A stretch of DNA of 64,000 nt from Tenacibaculum jejuense (GTDB lineage: Bacteria > Bacteroidota > Bacteroidia > Flavobacteriales > Flavobacteriaceae). Each line of letters starts with the position of its first letter. Position 1 is the stretch's first letter. The DNA is taken from the NCBI RefSeq assembly GCF_900198195.1, contig NZ_LT899436.1:806001-870000 (forward strand), read 5' to 3'. The notes beneath the pieces are model-generated. The model was not told the DNA's origin. It searched no databases and was given only the letters and a program-made list of their open reading frames with translations. Below, one piece after another: positions 28,801 to 34,829 of this stretch. A program made the translations under genes and the position numbers.

Positions 28801-31636
28801 AGACTTTAGGCAAATACATCGTAGTAATGTAATTTTAGAATTAAAATCTAAAACAGGAGCAAGTTTAATGGATATAAATCCAGATGAATTTGAAGTTCTA
28901 ACTGATAGAAATGTACTCTACGAAGTAGTAGACAAGAAATTGTCAACGGAAACAAATATTTGGACAGTTAAAATCAAGGAAGTTGATGGAGGAGTTAGCT
29001 CTGTCAATCCAAATTTTGTTCAAATAGATGATGTTACGACTAAAGTTAATAATGTATCACAACACATCACAAGAGTAGTTCATAATCCAGGGCAATTCAG
29101 AAAAGTAAATAAAACTTTCAATAATAAAGAGTACGAATTAGAAGGGTTTATAGGTGTTCATACAGAAAAGTCATTAAAAGATTATATAGAGAAATACGGA
29201 GGAGATTACGCTATAGAAAATAGAAAAGGAGATGCTAATGGAGTGTATCAAGGAGTTCCTATCTTATATTCTGAAGGGAAAGAGTACGTGAAAGTTACGG
29301 GGAAATTAATGTATCACAAAGGTGTTGGTAAAGGTCAAAAAGTAGGAGGACTTTCTACATTTTTCCCAGACACTATGTCGGATGATGAAATTCTAGAGAA
29401 TGCTATTCATGCGATACAGAATAATCACGGTCCAGTACCAGATCACAATGTTCCAAACTCTCAACTCTTATATGGTTTTTCAAAAGACGGAAAAATTGAA
29501 ATCAGATTTAAATTAAATTCAGATGGAAAAATAGGAACATTCTATCCTGTACCAAAAGAGTTAAATAAATTACCTCGTATAAGAAGTTTTGCAACTACTA
29601 GTGATGTTCAAAATAAAATTAAAAAGATTTTAGAGGATAATTCTGGAATATTCCCTAAAAACTTAGACTTATTAGATTTTAATTTAGGAACTAATAACGA
29701 TGATATCATCGATATTATCATTCATTCTAATGCTAAAGGTGAGTTTATAATGAATGTAGAAGGACAAGAGAAAACATTATCAGCTTTAGCTTTAGCAAGA
29801 GTGTTAGATCAAGTTCCAGCAAATCAAAAAGTTCGTATCCTATCATGTAATTCTCATGAAGCTGCCTTAGAAATATCAAAGCTTACAGATGTTCCTTTTT
29901 ATGCTTCTCATGGAGTGGTAAAGTTATATCCAGACGGAGTAATTGTTCACGATACACCATTTCAAAGATATCATAGAGGAGCGCGAAGTGATTTAGGAGA
30001 AATCCCACCTAATACAACTCCAGGAAAAGGGACTCCTATTGAATTAGGAAAACTAGATGGAAGTTCAGATTCAGATGCGATAATTAAAGTATTTGGAGAA
30101 AACTCAAACGGAGTAAAAGAAAAAGTTAAAGAGCTTGAATTTAATCAAAAAACGCTAGAAGATTTTATTGATGATTTTTCTAATCTTAGTAAAGAACTTT
30201 TAAAAGAAATCTCAGAAAATCCTGAATTAATAGAGGCTTGGAAAAGTATATATGATATTCATAAAGGAGAGCCATTTGTATTAACCATACCAGATTTAAA
30301 AGAGGTTTATAAAATTTTAAGTGCTGTAGGTGGATATAAAAAATGGAAACTAACACCTAGGGGTAAAGAAAATAAACTATGGGAACGTATCGAAATGGTT
30401 GATGAATCATTTGATGTTGTTTATGTAGGAGGAGAAAAAGAAGTATTCGGAGACTATGAAATATCAAAAATAGGTGAGTTAGGTTTAGACATCAAATTAG
30501 CTAGTTATTTACAAAGACAAGGAATAACATCAGAAGTTTTCAGACTAGTAATTCAAAAACACGAGCCAAAAGAATTTAAGGCAGTTTGGATAGAGACTAA
30601 CTACTACGAAGGAGGAAAATCTACCAACCTACAAGAGTATTTAAATAACTTACACTTAGGTCGTGAAAAAGCTGCTTTTGAAACACCTTCAGGAAAACTA
30701 GCTAAAAGGAATGGTTTTACAGGGGAACCAATTTTCATAGTAGATAGAACAGATGAAGTTCAAATAGTTTTTACCAAACCAGAATATCTTCTTAGAACAG
30801 AAACTAGAAAAATTTTCACTGGTCTTAAAGTAAATGTATACAAAGAAATTAATGTAATAATTTCAAAGGTAGAATCTCTTGAGCCTAAAATAGGAGAAGC
30901 TTTAATTAAAGATTTAAAAAGTGCACCTGAAAATACTATTAACGCCATTGTAAAAGATCCTGATTTAATTGATAGTTGGGTATTAATGAATCAGTTTAAT
31001 GGTTCTCAAAAAATGGATGCTAACTTCTTAAAATTCTTAAAAGGAGAAGAAGCGTTACACTCGTGGTCTGAGGTAATTAAGAGAAGAGTTAAGTTAAAAG
31101 AAAAATATCCAAGTTTATCCCTAGAAGAACTTACAGCTGTTTATCATTATTCACGATCTTATGGTTATGAATCTTTAAACAAAGCACTAAGAGGTATTGA
31201 GCCAATGACAGATGAACTTGAAGTGTTTGATAATGTACTTAAAAAGACATTAAATAAATTCCCAAAATATAGTCAAACAACTTACAGAGGAGCTAGAGTT
31301 GAAAAATCATTATTAGATAAATATAAGAAGGCATATAAAAATAAAACTCCTCATGAAGAAAAAGGATATATGTCTACAAGTAAGGATGATTTCACTGCTG
31401 AAAATTTCTCAACAAATCAAACGTCTGAAGGAAAGGTAAGAGTAATATTTACAGTTAAAAGTAAAAATGGTTTCGATATAGAGAATGCGTCTGGACATGG
31501 TCCTACATTTTCTTATACAATGAATGAAAGAGAAGTATTATATCAAAATGGACAAAAATTTAAAGTGACAAAGTTCAGGACGACAATTGATAAAAACTTA
31601 AAGAAGTTAGTTTACATCACACTTGAAGATTTATAA
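22853..31636 (+). CDS. Giant multi-domain polymorphic toxin-like protein
   Basis: A 2927-residue exported protein. After a signal peptide (about 1-23) comes a TANFOR-like domain (about 25-165), then FN3-like modules (to about 380) and a conserved beta region. A zinc-protease motif HELGH (His833, Glu834, His837; His844 a possible third ligand) follows. A long helical part has a hydrophobic stretch at 1492-1582. The C-terminal third carries likely effector domains: a caspase/CPD-like domain (His1726, Cys1769); an ADP-ribosyltransferase (Arg1947 in YRG, Ser1974-Thr1977, Glu2012-x-Glu2014); an EndoU-like RNase (2088-2240, His2103, STFFPD at 2168); a second CPD-like domain (His2291, Cys2332); an unassigned domain (about 2516-2645); and a terminal ADP-ribosyltransferase (Arg2812, STS 2841-2843, Glu2892-x-Glu2894). 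The ExE signature suggests arginine targets. There is no T9SS sorting domain. I am most sure of the last ART and least sure of the CPD-like calls. Confidence 0.85.
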   Translation: MKKVINLFIKLSIFLCCISLNAQRYPVQVTQTVLPPFSTKLSDYTTATNVKFRLNILLTDVVLNNRQVRLKLRIRGNGLDIRSREVVSGAPQIILNGGVLQQFTNLELGAFFQLNNLSGISPQDYNKPLPEGVYSICWEVIDVITNQQINNPSAGCSDVFLILNDPPFLNLPFKGDQLVAKDPMNIIFQWTPRHVNATNVSYDFELREIWDRNIDPQAAFLASPNYYTETLRNTTLLYDISKPVLLPKKLYGWRVKAKSLTGITENSVFKNDGFSEIFYFTYTNKCDAPSFILSEALNSKGVKITWQGSFDHKKFHLQYKREDIPDAEWFDVYTFNNQAQISNLKEGKTYLFRVGGSCNELNDPQQAFSYSTISQFTMPSKEEEATYNCGIIPEIDIQNLEPLKNIGINETFTAGDFPVTVKQIRGGNGVYSGKGFIVVPYLADTKIAVTFSSIKINEDYQLVEGVIKTTYDPTWGGVSDVNDAFNGGEGASGSTTVDFVIQDVQVDPNGDIIVIGTNGEIVELPGGEDQLITGSDGQTWSVDEEGNVTQSGEVAEGGATNTENTNGVNNQGEATAITAKGVVVTFKQASEALYGFDAHEKKSDGTKDLYKKLNDDYFIPYKAVANGQTEKIIAELNISDTSIKPQDIIFKTKDGIAIQKIDSTATSYTLELKGIYTDADVESQALIKQGDKYEVAGAFIQYQAKIKEVDVVLVNASDSNTQKIKEKLQNIYQSALVKLNIKEINDFTDVIANVVPDDVIDSGESGFAAQYTEQQRAINKELKRRNDFNQSAYYLILTSKKPSTKEEKGLMPLGRQFGYIYMNNGADERTVAHELGHGAFQLKHPFSIKSYGYNEQETNWLLDYGKGEKIPYVHWKEIHNPKLRLGIFDKDNDGQSVSTTMPIALSINEKKHNDKYYYGYLTPSGERIILSQEYRPIFFHGISNDTYNNVVAGTLIGFKKKFKDAQGQTQEKKYSATIINDEFLGYSDFEYKKPDIKDDYSFVVGLPYGTPDFDNGHWKNYKFKNKKITEYTGQDKPILSILSDDLQNLGLFNDLKSVKAIKYVNPTKILGEGQIKVTDREIKLLSGYYNSDEQQWFKDLLSNSGRESYTIAHNERREVFLIIKIAEIYNRYPEIFREFTKFFNNWDLLGFETKISFNPGKWDKENIPLDSIPSEKYNTWKKYLRLTESNDELYDFYQQFLIELFEFVKKEAEANIACLSEDFENKNKHELYECILRASEFELRDLPVKKQLIAIKKILSTSNSGGEIPDEKEIQIARLLQAISKNKNSYTETLKYLENEQVNYTWSVQTNNAVHTKKDSLPVWRALFENVEDKIFVVGEDNRQSIVRSIGQIFLGSKEYFVKQLQENINPELLTSMTFKDLKSLHDSFFTYENDYQNIFRRGWSDIEATAQGVGGITIYDEEDLYKSVDTKITDQDLINVRQKVKWGLFNSTTLKNEDLTPFQLVSFINISKNNLLKSFTAKDEQGNPQALFIPAFTLHYASETDRLTTKSDIIITTIDLLAFLPSGGVASLNTFGKFVYYADKVSSVSSMVGTAFKETDPTLTEFSNHLSLVSGIASLGGLSKKMTRLSTQEKLVDVIKSDVVLRDVIHKDVLKSTNNQVENVNNFAERILNKEFDLSAITKEQIDVTKEILENEIKYLRDFPGFKAAKVREAIAKVDQLGLEKLNITYKSVVDANLVSKEKIANALIELNKINNDGFIDIVVHGSKNKFVLDLPNGINELEASNLVDYIKNDKAYKNVKNFRLLTCANIDLAKDFARLLPEGYTVRAVDDIVRIHSDGGVTTVPRESNKPVGEWKDFTKQKDGTVKQKSAQSPKAPTSEHLSNFVQLGGNIDSKLEALLKQGTFKNIYDNLVSNPSLRKLEKYGLTIQEEASFVYYKDSFNGYIYDFSIGKQVDEEWRLFLEPLLESLGTGYSKLPKNTNTIYRGLQREEASKILALNVGERFDFEGAYKSFSTEYGVAEDFRQIHRSNVILELKSKTGASLMDINPDEFEVLTDRNVLYEVVDKKLSTETNIWTVKIKEVDGGVSSVNPNFVQIDDVTTKVNNVSQHITRVVHNPGQFRKVNKTFNNKEYELEGFIGVHTEKSLKDYIEKYGGDYAIENRKGDANGVYQGVPILYSEGKEYVKVTGKLMYHKGVGKGQKVGGLSTFFPDTMSDDEILENAIHAIQNNHGPVPDHNVPNSQLLYGFSKDGKIEIRFKLNSDGKIGTFYPVPKELNKLPRIRSFATTSDVQNKIKKILEDNSGIFPKNLDLLDFNLGTNNDDIIDIIIHSNAKGEFIMNVEGQEKTLSALALARVLDQVPANQKVRILSCNSHEAALEISKLTDVPFYASHGVVKLYPDGVIVHDTPFQRYHRGARSDLGEIPPNTTPGKGTPIELGKLDGSSDSDAIIKVFGENSNGVKEKVKELEFNQKTLEDFIDDFSNLSKELLKEISENPELIEAWKSIYDIHKGEPFVLTIPDLKEVYKILSAVGGYKKWKLTPRGKENKLWERIEMVDESFDVVYVGGEKEVFGDYEISKIGELGLDIKLASYLQRQGITSEVFRLVIQKHEPKEFKAVWIETNYYEGGKSTNLQEYLNNLHLGREKAAFETPSGKLAKRNGFTGEPIFIVDRTDEVQIVFTKPEYLLRTETRKIFTGLKVNVYKEINVIISKVESLEPKIGEALIKDLKSAPENTINAIVKDPDLIDSWVLMNQFNGSQKMDANFLKFLKGEEALHSWSEVIKRRVKLKEKYPSLSLEELTAVYHYSRSYGYESLNKALRGIEPMTDELEVFDNVLKKTLNKFPKYSQTTYRGARVEKSLLDKYKKAYKNKTPHEEKGYMSTSKDDFTAENFSTNQTSEGKVRVIFTVKSKNGFDIENASGHGPTFSYTMNEREVLYQNGQKFKVTKFRTTIDKNLKKLVYITLEDL

Positions 31637-31659
31637 AAATTGCATTTAAAGGAAAGAAG

Positions 31660-34089
31660 GTGAAAAGAGTAGTTAGTAGTATAGTTGTCTTTATATTGTT
31701 TGTATTTGCGCAGAGAGTTGATGCACAAAACTTAGATATTGAAGGAATAACAAAGTCAACAAAATTAAAGGTGAATGGTAATATCAATGCGAATGCGATT
31801 TACTATAATTCAAACACGAGAAATGCAAGAATACCATTTACGTATTTTGTGCAAGGTACTATTAATTTGAACTGGTTAACATTCAATGTACCTTTTACTT
31901 ACAGTTATTCAAATCAAGGAGAAAACTTTGATTATCAACTTCCTTTCAATTTTAACCGATTAAGTTTACATCCTCGTTACAAATGGATTCAAGCTCATAT
32001 TGGTGATGTAACGATGAATTTTTCTCCATATACGTTAAGCGGACATCAATTTACAGGTGGAGGTGTAGAATTAACACCTAATTTTCCGCTAAAATTTAGC
32101 GCGATGTATGGAAGATTATTAAGAGCTACAGAAGATGACGGAAATGAACAAACCTTACCAGCATATAAAAGAGTAGGATATGGAGCTAAGTTATCATGGG
32201 AAAAACCTCGTTATAAATTAGGACTTATTGGTTTCTATGCAAAAGACAATATAAACTCAATTTTACCAATTCCAGAGGAAAGAAATATAAGGCCTAAAGA
32301 AAATTTGGTAATTAGTTTAAGCGGAGAAACTACAATAGCAAGAAAATATATTATAAGAGCAGAATACGCATCTACAGCTATTACTCAAGATTTAAGAGCT
32401 GATAAAAGTACTATTTCACCAAATAATTTAGCAGGTTTATTTTTCAATAATAGAACATCAACTGAATTTTATAACGCTTTACGCGCTGGAATAGATTTAA
32501 ACTTAGGAGCAATGAAAGTCGGGTTAGGATATGAAAGAATTGATCCGAATTATGAAACTCTAGGAGCCTATTATTTTAATAACGATTTCGAAAATATTAC
32601 ACTAAACTTAGCTAGAACTTTATTTAACAATAAAGTAAATATTTCATTCAATTTAGGGTATCAAAGAGATAACTTAAACAATCAAAAAACTCAATCTTTA
32701 GGAAGAACTGTAGGAAGTGTTAATGCGACTTATCAAGTCACAGATGCCATTACTTTAACAGGAATGTATTCTAACTTTACATCTTTTACAAATCAAAACT
32801 TAAATCAATTCGATGATATAAACGATAACGATCTTACAGATGAAGAACAGGAAGCTTTAAATTATAGACAGTTATCGCAAAACGCAAATGCAAATTTAAA
32901 TTGGGTGCTTTCTAAAAAGAAGAATAGTACTCAAACGGTAAATTTAAATTATTCACTGGCTTCATCTGCAAATGAAGAAAACGGAATAATTAGAGTTGGA
33001 CAAGCAAACAATTTTCATAATGGAAATGCAGTATATACAATCGGCTTTCCTCAGAATTCTCTAACAGTTTCTTCTTCGGTCAATTATAGCTATAATGACA
33101 TCGGAAGAGATAACAGTAATGCTTGGGGAACTTCGTTGAATTTAAATAAACTATTTTTCAAAAATAAACTGAATACAACTTTAGGAGCCGCTTACAATAA
33201 CAGTATAAACAAAGAGATTAAAACAGGAGTTTTAAACTTTAGAGCAAGTGCAGGAACAGTTTTAGCAAAAAAACATAATATTAGTTTAAACGCAATTCAA
33301 CTATTTAGAAATACGACGAACGTTTCAGATTTAAGCGAGCTTACCTTAACGTTTAATTACAGCTATGCGTTCGATGTTTCTAAACCTAAAATAGAATTCA
33401 ATCGAACACCTAGAGAGAAAAAAGTTAAAACACCAAAAATCAAAAAAGAGAAAGTGTTTAAGTTTTCATACAGGAAACATACTTTTGAAGGGAAACATGA
33501 AAATATTACCAGAGAGATTAAAACTTTAGTTGAACAAGAAGAATTTAAAACAGTCAAAGGATTAAAGCAAGTTTTAAATGATTTAGAACTGTTGGCTATA
33601 GATATGAAAGAGCATGAAAATGGAAGTAATAAAAAGTATAAGAAAACAGCTATAAATTATCTAGACCTATTATACAAATACAAAGATTTTTCTGATACTT
33701 ATCATGATATTGCTTTTAAGAGTTTACAAAAGTTATATACACAAGCTGTCGCTCTAGATGAAAGAGTAAAACAAGATTATATTAGGTTAAGAAACTTAGT
33801 GAATGCAGAAAAACAAATGGGGAATTTTGTACTCGAAAGTGATGAGAAAGATCTTTTAGCAAGAGAAAAGAAATACAAAGCACACACCTGGATGCAAGAG
33901 CAATTAGTAAGTTTAACTTATGAAGATGTTATAAATGATAAAGGATTGTTAAAAGAGTTTAAAGAGAAGTATTTAGATAAAGTTTTCTCTATGATCATGA
34001 ATAAGAAATCTGAAAAAGAGATAGAAGATTATTTCTCACTTAAGTATGCTAAGTTTTATCACGATAATGCTCCAGTTAATAAAAAGTAA
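31660..34089 (+). CDS. Outer-membrane beta-barrel with C-terminal helical domain
   Basis: An 809-residue protein starting at GTG 31660, where a signal peptide begins (cleavage near VDAQN, about residue 23). Residues about 50-575 are alternating amphipathic beta strands with short turns, as in a large outer-membrane barrel. The last strands read LTLTFNYSYAF. A basic linker (REKKVKTPKIKKEK) then leads into about 215 residues of predicted alpha helix to the C-terminus. Most barrels end in an aromatic beta strand, so the helical tail is unusual and presumably periplasmic. No TonB box or plug is seen. As the last gene of the locus it is the natural candidate for exporting or anchoring the toxin-like protein, though this is only inferred from context. 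Confidence 0.78.
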   Translation: MKRVVSSIVVFILFVFAQRVDAQNLDIEGITKSTKLKVNGNINANAIYYNSNTRNARIPFTYFVQGTINLNWLTFNVPFTYSYSNQGENFDYQLPFNFNRLSLHPRYKWIQAHIGDVTMNFSPYTLSGHQFTGGGVELTPNFPLKFSAMYGRLLRATEDDGNEQTLPAYKRVGYGAKLSWEKPRYKLGLIGFYAKDNINSILPIPEERNIRPKENLVISLSGETTIARKYIIRAEYASTAITQDLRADKSTISPNNLAGLFFNNRTSTEFYNALRAGIDLNLGAMKVGLGYERIDPNYETLGAYYFNNDFENITLNLARTLFNNKVNISFNLGYQRDNLNNQKTQSLGRTVGSVNATYQVTDAITLTGMYSNFTSFTNQNLNQFDDINDNDLTDEEQEALNYRQLSQNANANLNWVLSKKKNSTQTVNLNYSLASSANEENGIIRVGQANNFHNGNAVYTIGFPQNSLTVSSSVNYSYNDIGRDNSNAWGTSLNLNKLFFKNKLNTTLGAAYNNSINKEIKTGVLNFRASAGTVLAKKHNISLNAIQLFRNTTNVSDLSELTLTFNYSYAFDVSKPKIEFNRTPREKKVKTPKIKKEKVFKFSYRKHTFEGKHENITREIKTLVEQEEFKTVKGLKQVLNDLELLAIDMKEHENGSNKKYKKTAINYLDLLYKYKDFSDTYHDIAFKSLQKLYTQAVALDERVKQDYIRLRNLVNAEKQMGNFVLESDEKDLLAREKKYKAHTWMQEQLVSLTYEDVINDKGLLKEFKEKYLDKVFSMIMNKKSEKEIEDYFSLKYAKFYHDNAPVNKK

Positions 34090-34117
34090 AAGACCTTATT
34101 TTTTAATAAAATCTTTT
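34088..34117. terminator. Weak bidirectional terminator
   Basis: AAAAGA (34088-34093) and TTATT (34096-34100) pair with AATAA (34105-34109) and TCTTTT (34112-34117), with a CC/AA internal mismatch. It separates the six-gene locus from the convergent gene at 34096. It is AT-only over most of its length and not a strong candidate. Confidence 0.35.
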
Positions 34118-34497
34118 TCAATGTCTCTAATATGAATTGCTTTCAATGATAGTAAACTAAATAATAGGCCAACAGCGTAATAACACTTAGGTGTCCCACG
34201 TATAATAGTTTTAGGACATACAAACTCGCCTTTTATATGCATAATTGAGGCCAGTGTAGCAGCCAAAAAAGCAAATCCTATGGTGATAAAATATAGATAA
34301 TGTTTCTTGTTTAAAATGTGTACTGTTAATGCAGTTACAAAACAAGATAACATAACATAGCATACAGGAATTTGTTGTACTTTCGGACAAGCATTTCCAG
34401 TTTTAATTTCTTCAACAACAACTCTACTAATAGCTAAAATTCCTACAGTAAAGAACAAATAGATGGTTATTGAAATTAAATTTCGAAATGCTTTCAT
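34096..34497 (-). CDS. Small four-helix membrane protein with duplicated CPK...PxCY motif
   Basis: A 133-residue protein with about four transmembrane helices (8-28, 46-62, 66-88, 106-122). Two loops carry the same Cys pattern: CPK-x5-PxCY (Cys37, Cys46) and CPK-x7-PxCY (Cys94, Cys105). This suggests an internal duplication of a helix hairpin, with two Cys pairs on the same side of the membrane. I do not recognise the family. A redox or disulfide-related role is possible but unproven. It is convergent with the toxin locus and separated from the desaturase operon by 332 bases. Confidence 0.65.
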   Translation of the reverse strand: MKAFRNLISITIYLFFTVGILAISRVVVEEIKTGNACPKVQQIPVCYVMLSCFVTALTVHILNKKHYLYFITIGFAFLAATLASIMHIKGEFVCPKTIIRGTPKCYYAVGLLFSLLSLKAIHIRDIEKDFIKK

Positions 34498-34780
34498 TAA
34501 TTAATTTTGGTTTACTATAGTTACCTAAATTGAGATCCTTCATCGGATCTTTAGTCAATTTTTAGAACTATTATTTATAGTTAATGTAGTAATTAATGAA
34601 TGGGGATTCACAACATTACTTTTATATACTGAACACTTACGTTTTGTATTTAATCAAAACATAAATAGTTAATAATTAGATAAAACTACATAATTTTCTG
34701 CAACAATCAAATCTTGATGAGTTTCATTGTTAAGAATGAACAATAATTAAATCGATTTATAACCAGTATGTTAGCAAACA
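34498..34780. other. AT-rich intergenic region
   Basis: This stretch separates the minus-strand membrane protein from the desaturase operon. I see small inverted repeats (GTTTTG...CAAAAC at 34641-34660) and a 10-bp palindrome AAATCGATTT at 34749-34758. The palindrome shares its AAATCGA half with the larger inverted repeat at 34796-34829 and could be a second operator. No gene is supported here. Confidence 0.5.
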
Positions 34781-34812
34781 TTTGATTTTATTAAAAAATC
34801 GAACTATATTTG
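34781..34812 (+). promoter_or_regulatory. Promoter of the desaturase-GMC-OYE-TetR operon
   Basis: TTTG (34781-34784), a 20-base spacer and TATATTTG (34805-34812) match the Bacteroidetes consensus exactly. Transcription should begin near 34818, which rules out the upstream ATG at 34782 and supports ATG 34830. Confidence 0.85.
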
Positions 34813-34829
34813 AAAAAATAGTTCGATTT
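34796..34829. promoter_or_regulatory. Perfect 12-bp inverted repeat overlapping the promoter (likely operator)
   Basis: AAATCGAACTAT (34796-34807) and ATAGTTCGATTT (34818-34829) are exact inverted copies 10 bases apart. The left arm enters the -7 box and the right arm ends at the base before the start codon. A protein bound here would block the promoter. The last gene of the operon encodes a TetR-type regulator, the obvious candidate. Confidence 0.75.

Noticed and set aside
22853..31636. Rhs/YD-repeat toxin
   Set aside because: No YD repeats or Rhs core signature are present; the N-terminal part is TANFOR/FN3-like with a metalloprotease motif.
9517..34089. Mobile element or prophage as the source of the toxin locus
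   Set aside because: No integrase, transposase, tRNA-linked direct repeats or phage structural genes are visible, and codon and base use looks like that of the neighbours.
34782..34829. Upstream ATG (34782) for the desaturase fusion
   Set aside because: It lies inside the promoter (between the -33 and -7 boxes), so it cannot be in the mRNA made from that promoter.
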